Shown in pieces: positions 8,901-15,207 of a DNA stretch of 15,207 nucleotides. Positions within the stretch are counted from its first letter, which is position 1. Each line of letters begins with the position of its first letter. Under the pieces are notes generated by a model. That model was not told the origin of the DNA, did not search any database, and worked only from the letters and a program-made list of their open reading frames with translations. The translations under genes and the position numbers were made by a program. The DNA comes from Thalassiosira profunda (Eukaryota > Bacillariophyta > Thalassiosirophyceae > Thalassiosirales > Thalassiosiraceae): positions 1 to 15,207 of the forward strand of contig JALLAP010002679.1 of assembly GCA_036939355.1 (NCBI GenBank). The letters run 5' to 3'.

Positions 8901-9412
8901 TGGGGATTGTCTGTGGCTGCTGATGCTTCTTCCGGTTTCCCAGAGTTGATGGGTGCATTGTACTCAATTTTGACCATGCACGATGTGGGATCGATCAATT
9001 CCTCCCCATCGGACTTTGCCGTTGCAAATTCACGATGCGTTGTCGTCCTCGGAGGGAGATGGGACTTTGAAATAGCGACGTCCCTCACCCCCTCCAACTC
9101 CATCAATATCGTTTTCAGTACGTCCATTCTTTCTGTGGCACCGTCGCCATCACTGTCAGCATCAGCATCACCCTCCCCCCTCGATATACTGGCATTATAA
9201 ACTCGCAAATGCACCACCTTGGCATTTTGTCGCGTGGCACCGCCCTGCAATTCCTCGTCCGATATCGTGAACGACGCCGTGTGGATGGGAGGGGGCGGGG
9301 CGGCGCACGCGCTGCACTCGCCGCAGAAGAGGATGGGCGGATGGAACGGCGCCCCGGCGTTGTGCGCCTTTTTCTTCTTCCGGTGCAGCTTCATTTTCGT
9401 ATGGTGATTCAT
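5913..9412 (-). CDS. P1B-type heavy-metal ATPase, Zn/Cd-like (P1B-2-like)
   Basis: Three exons (9412-7457, 7380-6980, 6912-5913) give 1118 residues. The protein should pump divalent metal (Zn2+, possibly Cd2+/Pb2+/Co2+) across a membrane using ATP. The N-terminus is Lys/His-rich with a CGECSAC cluster (residues 30-36). A ferredoxin-like HMA domain follows with GICCSSEV at 240-247, the GICC form known from plant zinc HMA pumps. HMA-like segments lacking CxxC lie at about 64-200 and 328-412. Core motifs are all present: TGE (610-612), CPC in the metal-path helix (715-717), DKTGT with phosphorylated Asp759, the HP dipeptide (799-800), TGD (918-920) and GDGVNDAP (977-984). DVG at 1064-1066 near the last helix fits the DxG of P1B-2 pumps. 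The Lys that CadA/ZntA-type pumps carry in the preceding helix is Asn1043 here. Motif order and length support an intact enzyme. Membrane location (plasma membrane, vacuole or plastid) cannot be told. Confidence 0.93.
6913..6979 (-). other. ATPase intron 2 (67 bp)
   Basis: The donor GTAAGT comes after the first two bases of a Leu codon (KSREE-CT), and the acceptor TCTATGTCAG precedes G-TTGAACCTG. The join reads REELLNLLAIMEAPSSHP, which keeps the HP motif in its expected place after DKTGT. Confidence 0.92.
7381..7456 (-). other. ATPase intron 1 (76 bp)
   Basis: The donor GTAAGT follows the codons for STLSRL, and the acceptor GCGCTCTCAG precedes the codons for IQLVEEAQ. Splicing restores the continuous family sequence STLSRL-IQLVEEAQ in phase 0. 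Confidence 0.92.
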
Positions 9413-9929
9413 TGTTGATCAATGATGTTGGTATGATTGCAGTAGGAAGGGGGCTTGCTTATGCAATAGGGCTGGAGTGGAGGTTGGCCGAGCGAGGAAG
9501 CAAGCATCGAGCAATGCATCGAACACGAGAGGAGCTGCGACGAATCACGATACTTCCGCGTACGACCGATGCAGCCCACGCCAATCTTCACCGAAGTGCT
9601 CTCCGCCGTCCAGGGGGGGCTGCGTGTATCGTAGGGGGCCGCCACGGAGTGCGGGCCACCTCTTCTTCCTCTTGGTTGTGCGTGCGCGCTTTGTCTTTGT
9701 GCCTGTTTGTGCGTTGCAAAAATTATTGCGTCAACGTCATGAACTTGCTGACGATTTATGACGTCACCAAGGGCTGATCGTGTGAATTTCTGGCTCAAAA
9801 TCCTGCTTGCAAAAAAGTGCCCGCCCGCCAACGCCAGCTCAAAACAACAGCCGCCGCACAAATTATTGTAGCCGCGTCTCCGCACCCCGCACCAGCCCTC
9901 GCCCTATCCTCCCCCCCACAGCCGCCACC
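9413..9929. other. Divergent intergenic region between the ATPase and 14-3-3 genes
   Basis: This 517-bp stretch separates two start codons facing away from each other and must hold both 5'UTRs and promoters. I found no clear TATA box for either gene. The part nearest 14-3-3 is pyrimidine- and C-rich, as expected for a leader. The notable content is the CRE-like cluster at 9727-9766. Confidence 0.75.
9727..9766. promoter_or_regulatory. Cluster of CRE-like bZIP motifs
   Basis: Within 40 bases are TGCGTCA (9727-9733, reverse complement TGACGCA), ACGTCA (9734-9739), a weaker TGACGA, and the full palindrome TGACGTCA (9759-9766). TGACGT/ACGTCA/TGACGC are CRE-family sites, described in diatoms as CO2/cAMP-responsive elements bound by bZIP factors. 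The cluster lies about 165-200 bases upstream of the 14-3-3 ATG and about 315-355 upstream of the ATPase ATG, so either or both could be the target. Confidence 0.5.
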
Positions 9930-10136
9930 ATGGACCGCGATTCCCTCGTATACAAGGCCAAGCTCGCCGAGCAGGCCGAGCGCTTCGACGAGATGGTCTC
10001 CGACATGAAGGAGGTCGCTCGCCAACCGCAGGAGCTGACCGTCGAGGAGCGCAACCTCCTCTCGGTCGCCTACAAGAACGTCATCGGCTCCCGCCGCGCC
10101 TCCTGGCGCGTCGTGACCTCCATCGAGCAGAAGGGC

Positions 10137-10173
<37 letters not shown>

Positions 10174-10753
10174 TCAAGATCGAGAATGAATTGTGCGACA
10201 TTTGCAACGACATCCTGTCGATCAGTAAGTCCATCGGCGGCATAATAAAATCTGATATCTTTCATCTCTAACCACAAACAATTATTTCACCTTTGCAGTC
10301 GAGGAGAGCCTCATTCCCAACTCCACGTCCGAGGAGGCCAAGGTCTTCTACTACAAGATGAAGGGCGACTACCACCGCTACCTCTCCGAGTTCCAGCAGG
10401 GGGACACCCGCAAGGCCTCCGCCTCCGCGGCCCTCGACTCCTACCAGTCCGCCACCGAGGTCGCGGCCTCGGACCTCCCCCCGACGCACCCCATCCGCCT
10501 CGGACTCGCCCTCAACTTCTCCGTCTTTTACTACGAAATCCTCAACAGCCCCGACCGCGCGTGCCACATCGCCAAGCAGGCCTTCGACGACGCCATCGCC
10601 GAGCTCGACACGCTGTCGGAGGAGTCGTACAAGGACTCGACGCTCATCATGCAATTACTCCGGGACAACCTCACCCTGTGGACGAGCGACCAGGCCGCCG
10701 ATGCCGAGGGCGGGGACGCCGGACCGGAGGCGCCGGCAGAGCAGAAGGAGTGA
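9930..10753 (+). CDS. 14-3-3 family protein
   Basis: Exons 9930-10224 and 10299-10753 encode 249 residues, the normal length. 14-3-3 proteins are dimeric cytosolic or nuclear adaptors that bind phosphoserine/phosphothreonine motifs in clients. Signature 1 ([11 protein letters not shown], 41-51) and signature 2 ([18 protein letters not shown], 209-226) are both present. The phosphate-binding residues Lys49, Arg56, Arg125 and Tyr126 are in place, as is the groove Asn171. The acidic, Ala/Gly/Pro-rich C-terminal tail is of the usual variable kind. The start sits in a near-ideal context (GCCGCCACCATGG). Codons are strongly C-ending compared with neighbouring genes, consistent with high expression. 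It is divergent from the metal ATPase; a functional link is not implied. Confidence 0.98.
10225..10298 (+). other. 14-3-3 intron (74 bp)
   Basis: The donor GTAAGT follows GATCA and the acceptor is TTTCACCTTTGCAG. Splicing in phase 1 joins DILSI to IEESLIPN, matching the family pattern before [11 protein letters not shown]. Confidence 0.97.
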
Positions 10754-11123
10754 GATGGCTCGGGCTCCCTCGACAATCCCTGTTAAATCACTTTGTGTTA
10801 TCTCCGGGTTCGTTGTGGTGTCTTGTCTGAGTCTCATCGGAACTTATCATTTATAATCTTGATCTAACATCTAAGAGAATCAATACGGATAACGGCGTGA
10901 CTTGCAAATGGTGGGGGAGTTGAGGGGGATTATTATCTGGGCATGGGGGGGATTAGCGTAGGGGGGAGGATTGGGTTGCAAAGGGGGGATGGGCTGGGTA
11001 TCCCCGCCATCCACATTATCCCTGATCCCTGGGGGGAGTCTCTTCCCGGGGATGGGTGCTGGTTTGTTACAAAAAAGCAGAGCAGCAAAAATGTGGCATC
11101 ACGGTACTTTCCCTCTCTATTCG
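10754..11123. other. Convergent spacer between 14-3-3 and the PAP2 phosphatase
   Basis: Both flanking genes end here, so this holds two 3'UTRs and their polyadenylation regions. The first ~150 bases are AT-richer; then come long G runs on the plus strand. No gene is supported. Confidence 0.7.
10961..10998 (+). other. Potential G-quadruplex motif
   Basis: Five G runs (6, 3, 6, 3 and 3) are separated by loops of 6, 7, 2 and 2 bases, meeting the common G3+N1-7 rule. Further G runs lie just upstream (10914-10951). The motif is on the sense strand downstream of the 14-3-3 stop codon. Confidence 0.6.
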
Positions 11124-12340
11124 TCACCCTACTGCATTCAATCCAAACCATTTGCCAAACCTGCTGTTCACTGTCCGTTCCATACATCTCTTGCTGTTGA
11201 AAGTTCCGGGCCGACACACTGTGCCTCGTATTATGCAAAAGAACCAAAAAATCCCCAGGGTCATTCCAACGAGCGAGCCAAGCAACACTTGCAGCGCAGA
11301 GTGATCATGAAGATGGACTCGGCTCCAAGGCACGGGCAGTAGGATTGCAGTCCATAGAAGAGCGTGATAGTGATGAAACCACTTTGAATGCAGACGGAAT
11401 CTCCGTCGCTGAATCTCAACGATATTGTAGGATGCCGAATCCGAGATATCTCTTTCAGTTGGCAGTTCAATGGAATCGGATGCCGGTGGCAGCGAAGGCA
11501 TTCCATCTTCTTCTACGACGGGACTTTCTGACGAGAGTATGGATGCCTCCAAGTTGTTGCCTTCCATTGCAATCCCTCTCTTATGCCACCCAAATCCAAA
11601 CGTAAATCCCTCATTTGACGGCAATCCAACATTTTCCAGTTCAGCAGTGTTGCATCTCTTCCCAACCAAATCAGGATGATAGAGCAACAGCTCCAATAGA
11701 ATAAAAGTAAGCAATCCGATTGACGTAGCCGCGTGCCCACTGAAAATTGTGCATGCCAGACATGAGATACGAAGCGCATTACAACAAGCAAGCTGGCTCA
11801 TGCCTCGTACCTTGGCATGCCATGCGAATGGAAATAGAGACAGCTTCCTGTCGGGCGGGGCTCGTTCAACAGGTTCTTCAGAGCAACATCGTTCACCAAC
11901 ACTGCAAAACCCATGAGGCCCAGTCGAGTCAACGGGGCGACATTTCCCATGGCCAAAAAGCGCACCACAAAGAAGATTGTTAGGAGATAGGGCACCAGCG
12001 AATACCCCAGCGACACGATAGTGGCGAGTGATTGGGTCGACGTGGCTGCACTTTGATCAAACGGGTCCGAGCTGCCTGCGTAGGACACCCCGACGTGCGG
12101 GAAGAGAGGGCGTCCGCAAGACGAGCGGACGCACTCGACGCCCCAGCCGCACGTTGATGTATCGTCGAGCCCGGAACATTGGGCCATCACTTCGTCGCTT
12201 GAGTTGTCGCAAATAAATATTCCCGCCATCTCTCCCTCCTCGTTTTTCAGCATCACCAACCCCCGGACGAGAAAGTAGACTTCGTAGGAAATATATCCGA
12301 GGAGGCAGAGCCATCGCAGATGTTTGCCCAGCGAGCTCAT
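11124..12340 (-). CDS. PAP2-family membrane phosphatase, dolichyl-diphosphatase-like
   Basis: Exons 12340-11811 and 11739-11124 encode 381 residues. PAP2 enzymes dephosphorylate lipid phosphates or pyrophosphates in membranes. The three family motifs are present: K155-x6-R162-P163, then P176-S177-G178-H179 (completed only by splicing), then S316-R317-x5-H323. Hydrophobic segments lie at about 9-28, 103-131, 137-154, 182-197, 301-315 and 328-348. The motif-3 Asp of classical PAP2 enzymes is Gln327; Gln at this place is seen in dolichyl-diphosphatase- and glucose-6-phosphatase-type members, so a dolichyl pyrophosphate substrate in the ER is a reasonable guess. Two loops are long: a luminal Cys/Ser-rich loop (about 40-100) and an acidic, Ser-rich loop of about 100 residues (198-297) between motifs 2 and 3. 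The family is sure, the substrate is not. Confidence 0.9.
11740..11810 (-). other. PAP2 gene intron (71 bp)
   Basis: The donor GTACGA follows CCAAG and the acceptor is ACAATTTTCAG. The phase-2 join creates the Ser codon (AG+T) of the catalytic PSGH motif, which is strong evidence that the intron is real. Confidence 0.95.
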
Positions 12341-12821
12341 TGTTGGCAGGGGTGATGTTTTATCGCGTGTTCAGGGCGGCTGCAGACGTGTGATGATGTC
12401 CGTCACACATCACCTTCACCATCCATCACGCACTTCGATGCATCGAGAACCAAGTTTGACGCAGCCCCTCCAGGCGAACTATGGTTCCAACGGGGCCTTC
12501 CCTTCGTCGCCACCCAGCCGAGACAAGACAGCCGTCCACTGTGGGCCGCGCCGCGCTGCGCCCAGACGGGCAGGATGGAGCTCAAAAGAGAAGAAACAGA
12601 AAAAGTGAGGCAAGAGGATTCGAGAGATTCGATCGGCCCCAAAAAGGGGGCGATCGACGTGCCCCCCAACTGCCCCGAAATTCGAGCAGCTGGCGACGCC
12701 AAAGATATTTTTGCGTTGGCAGCGCAGAACAGAAGGAGCCGAGAGGAACAAAGCAGCCGTGATCCGCCCCCCGTAGTAGCCGCGCCGACCCTGCCCCGTA
12801 GCCCCAGGAGACGCCGAGACG
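12341..12821. other. Divergent intergenic region between the PAP2 gene and the hypothetical gene
   Basis: This 481-bp stretch lies between two outward-facing start codons. A plus frame opens at 12575 and runs past 12822 in a different phase from the downstream gene. Its translation is Arg/Pro-rich and I see no donor/acceptor pair that clearly joins it to that gene. I found no convincing TATA box. Confidence 0.6.
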
Positions 12822-14291
12822 ATGGCCAGCGGAAGCACGGAGCCCGGGTGCAGCTCCCGGAACAAATGGGCGCCGCTTCAATACCCGTCTTCCGCGATCT
12901 TTGCGCCCGCCGCGGCCCGCCGCGGCCCCAACGGCATTGGCGCCCGAACTTCGGATCCGTTCTTCCCACTCCACAGGACGGTCCTCCTGGCGGCGATGCG
13001 AGAGCTGCTCATCATCGACGGCAAAATCGATCCTTCTACTATGGAGATCGTGGCAGCCAGTGGCAGCGGCAATTCTACAGCGGGCGCACATGATATGATC
13101 CCGACGGTGGACCAGAAGGCCGATGCCACCGCCAGCCACGAATTGCAGAAGAAGCGCAAGAATTCGACTGCAACTCTGGCAAGCGACGACGACGAACCGC
13201 TCAAAGACTTCTCTTCATTCAAGAAACAGAGAAAGCAGGATGCCAGCGTGGACTCTCTTGCGGCCCTGCAGCAGCAGGCGACCAGAGACAGCTCTTTGGC
13301 TCCGCAGCCCCATGTCGTTCCGGTTGCTACCGATGTGGGAGATGGGAGAGAGGTGCTTGATTGCAATTATTTTGACTCGGCTGAAGCTATGGTGAATTAT
13401 GCTGTCGAGCGAGCCGTGCTGGGTCGTCAGGATAGCACGGACGATGCAGTGGCAGGCGAAGCACCGTTCACTTCCCAGCGCAAAGTCTCCGACGCTGATC
13501 TCTCAGAAGAGAAGGACGGCAACTTCTCCACCACCATGGTGCGCCTGGTCCGTTCCAACATCATGACCCTGTCGGGATCAAAGCTCTCCAAGCTAGGAGC
13601 TTTGCCTTGCGTGGGGTTTGACTGCGCCAATCCAAACAGCACCATTGTCACAGACGATGCCATCGTTTCGTTTCTGCGCAACCCGAAGTTGCAGCGTGAG
13701 CAGCAGCAAGGGAACGCAAATAATCAACCGCTGTTGGTCATGCCCAGACTTTTGGAGGTGTCGATCGAGGACGAATACAACCTACGCGCACGTGCTTCCG
13801 CAACCGTATCCTCAATGATCAAGTTGGTTCCTTGCAACGTCGCACTTCGTACGTTTCTGGGATACAAATCGGCCAAATCGCCCGATAACGATCGGATCTT
13901 GGGAATACTGACCGACGTCTTGTTTGATGTGAGCCATGCAATGTACGCCTGGCTGCAGACGGAGAGAGACTTGGCGAGGCAGCAAGGCGCTGCGGTGAAA
14001 TGCAACAGAGACGCTCAAATCAAGGCCTCCTTGTTTGACAGCCGTGCTCTCAATCGCATCGGTGGGCTGGAACCGTCCTCTCTGCTCCCACTGGCCCTCG
14101 GCATCCATCGCTGCCGTCATGCCGAGCAGCCCTGGACAGAGTACGCACATTCACAGGAAGGCAAGACGGCAATGGAAATTCATACCACAAAGCACGCTGG
14201 GGCCATTGCAGAGAAGGACGCTTTGCTGGAGCTTGGGAGGAAGCGCAGAGGACGCCGTGGCAAATCGATGATGCGTCGTCAGCTCCACTGA
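12822..14291 (+). CDS. Hypothetical protein with basic clusters, possibly nuclear
   Basis: An intronless frame of 489 codons that I cannot assign to a family. The first ~58 residues are Ser/Pro/Arg-rich and low in conserved character; a second Met at 12996 (MRELLIIDGKIDPS) may be the true start, giving 431 residues. The 12822 ATG has the better context (A at -3, G at +4), so I kept it. Basic clusters at about 109-113 (KKRK), 134-138 (KKQRK) and 474-483 (RKRRGRRGK) resemble nuclear localisation signals. Residues about 90-245 are Ser/Asp/Gln-rich and probably disordered. The part from about 245 to 430 has balanced composition with hydrophobic helices (LGILTDVLFDVSHAMYAWL) and is the likely folded domain. 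It is convergent with the small plastid protein gene. Confidence 0.7.
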   Translation: MASGSTEPGCSSRNKWAPLQYPSSAIFAPAAARRGPNGIGARTSDPFFPLHRTVLLAAMRELLIIDGKIDPSTMEIVAASGSGNSTAGAHDMIPTVDQKADATASHELQKKRKNSTATLASDDDEPLKDFSSFKKQRKQDASVDSLAALQQQATRDSSLAPQPHVVPVATDVGDGREVLDCNYFDSAEAMVNYAVERAVLGRQDSTDDAVAGEAPFTSQRKVSDADLSEEKDGNFSTTMVRLVRSNIMTLSGSKLSKLGALPCVGFDCANPNSTIVTDDAIVSFLRNPKLQREQQQGNANNQPLLVMPRLLEVSIEDEYNLRARASATVSSMIKLVPCNVALRTFLGYKSAKSPDNDRILGILTDVLFDVSHAMYAWLQTERDLARQQGAAVKCNRDAQIKASLFDSRALNRIGGLEPSSLLPLALGIHRCRHAEQPWTEYAHSQEGKTAMEIHTTKHAGAIAEKDALLELGRKRRGRRGKSMMRRQLH

Positions 14292-14510
14292 TTTACGCTC
14301 ATACACTAGCTCGATAGAAAGAGTCCGGTGGCTCTCGTTCATAACATTCATTAAACACAACGACTTGCACTGCCAATAAGATGAATGCATTCCGTTGGGA
14401 TGGGACCAGCTCATTGGTATACATATGGTATTGCAGCCGGTATTGCAGCCAACGCACCGACGCCATGAATGCATTCTCTCTCTGCAGCAGTGTCATCATC
14501 ATATCATCTC
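14292..14510. other. Convergent spacer with a 12-bp tandem duplication
   Basis: The 219 bases between two stop codons hold no gene. They contain an exact head-to-tail duplication of GGTATTGCAGCC at 14427-14438 and 14439-14450, and two copies of the palindrome GAATGCATTC (at about 14383 and 14467). Confidence 0.8.
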
Positions 14511-14957
14511 TCACTGCTCATTCATCTTCCCTAGCAAGGATACGATGACGAGCATGTAGAGAAATATAGAATTGGGGTTCCTCCAGGGAGTCAGAAACAA
14601 CAATATGATCGATCCCCAGTCAGCTTCGGTATCAGGGGCGCGCCTGCTGGTGCTCTCGGCGCTCTTCTTCGGCGGGGACTTCACGACACTCTTCTTCGGT
14701 GCAGGCTTCTTGGTCGCCGCGGGCTTCGAGATTTTGTAGTTCATTCCCAGCCCCCCAATGCCACCAACCTTACTCCCATCGAATGCGGTCTTCCCCGGGC
14801 AGTTGTCGCGTTTGTTTGTTGCGGAACAGCTGGCATCGCGCCGATATCCGGTGGCAGCCCCAGGGGCAGCGCTCTTGGCGGGGGAGAACGCCGACACCTG
14901 AACAATCACGAGGACTGCGATGCAGCAGAGTTTGGCCCAAGCCGAGAGGAACGACAT
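14511..14957 (-). CDS. Small, probably plastid-targeted membrane protein of unknown function
   Basis: 148 residues, intronless. The frame extends upstream to 15194, but the Met at 14957 starts a good signal peptide (hydrophobic core about 10-21) ending VSA/FSPAK at 21-28. An aromatic residue, usually Phe, at the cleavage site is the hallmark of diatom plastid bipartite targeting sequences, followed here by a Ser/Ala/Lys-rich transit-like stretch. The context AAGATGT has A at -3. The middle (about 79-111) is Lys/Pro/Ala/Ser-rich. The C-terminus has a short hydrophobic piece (SIILLFLTPW) and a clear membrane helix (SIFLYMLVIVSLLG), with a short KMNEQ tail. Two Cys (44 and 51) lie in the mature part. 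I recognise no family; a thylakoid or envelope membrane protein is inference only. Confidence 0.7.
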   Translation of the reverse strand: MSFLSAWAKLCCIAVLVIVQVSAFSPAKSAAPGAATGYRRDASCSATNKRDNCPGKTAFDGSKVGGIGGLGMNYKISKPAATKKPAPKKSVVKSPPKKSAESTSRRAPDTEADWGSIILLFLTPWRNPNSIFLYMLVIVSLLGKMNEQ

Positions 14958-15207
14958 CTTAGAGAGGGCGGCAGTTTGGGATGGTGCGGCGGCGGACGCG
15001 GAGGCCCGGGTTGTGGTTTGTGGTTGTGGGTGAAAAGGAGGAGCGGAGGAAGGGCACGTCGGTTTGCCCTCTGATGAATGAAGAGGAAGAAGGGGAAAGA
15101 AGGGGGAGGGTTGCTGAGAGAAGCGGGGCCTTCGTTGACAGTCTAGCTTTAGTATCGAGATGAACGCCTTCGGCCTTTCATTCGTTCTCCACATCGAACT
15201 TCTTCAG
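14958..15207. other. 5' region of the small plastid-protein gene
   Basis: On the sense (minus) strand the stretch at about 15125-15075 is nearly pure pyrimidine, with runs such as CCCTCCCCCTTCTTTCC, typical of a eukaryotic leader or promoter-proximal region. The upstream extension of the reading frame (Met at 15194) would bury the signal peptide, so I treat this as untranslated. No TATA box seen. Confidence 0.55.

Noticed and set aside
12575..13093. A 172-codon plus frame upstream of the hypothetical gene
   Set aside because: Arg/Pro-rich, overlaps the hypothetical gene in another phase, and no clear splice pair joins it.
14958..15194. N-terminal extension of the plastid protein to a Met at 15194
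   Set aside because: It is Pro/Ser/Gln-rich, derives from a polypyrimidine leader, and would hide the signal peptide that begins at 14957.

Overview
The window is nuclear DNA from a photosynthetic eukaryote, most likely a centric diatom. A GC-rich Thalassiosira-like genome is my best guess, but this is inference. The evidence is: genes with a few short introns (67-144 bp) carrying GTAAGT-like donors and pyrimidine-CAG acceptors, Kozak-like start contexts, a 14-3-3 protein, a plant-like zinc/cadmium P1B-ATPase, an FG nucleoporin, and a small protein whose N-terminus looks like the signal peptide plus 'SAF' motif of secondary plastids. One undetermined base lies at 5542. No bacterial operon, CRISPR array, tRNA, rRNA or transposon was seen.

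Layout. (1) 1-4975, minus: a very large FG nucleoporin, intronless within its coding part and running off the left edge. An N-terminal propeller-like region is followed by an acidic linker and FG repeats. Next come two copies of a 331-residue block (EF-hand-like module, acidic linker, RanBP2-type zinc finger, GGFSFGG repeats), then a tail of FPPMS...PKPF repeats. A likely 5'UTR intron (4996-5139) and a TATA box (5284-5291) lie upstream. (2) 5141-5912: spacer with a 98-bp tandem duplication. (3) 5913-9412, minus: a three-exon, 1118-residue P1B-type heavy-metal ATPase. (4) 9413-9929: divergent promoter region with a cluster of CRE-like motifs. (5) 9930-10753, plus: a two-exon, 249-residue 14-3-3 protein. 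(6) 10754-11123: convergent spacer with a G-quadruplex motif. (7) 11124-12340, minus: a two-exon, 381-residue PAP2-family membrane phosphatase resembling dolichyl-diphosphatases. (8) 12822-14291, plus: a hypothetical protein of up to 489 residues with basic, possibly nuclear-targeting clusters. (9) 14511-14957, minus: a small, probably plastid-targeted membrane protein of unknown function.

The genes look like independent eukaryotic transcription units rather than one pathway. The ATPase/14-3-3 pair (divergent) and the PAP2/hypothetical pair (divergent) may share promoter regions. The least ordinary item is the nucleoporin: duplicated EF-hand-like modules embedded next to RanBP2 zinc fingers in FG sequence, an arrangement I do not know from described nucleoporins.
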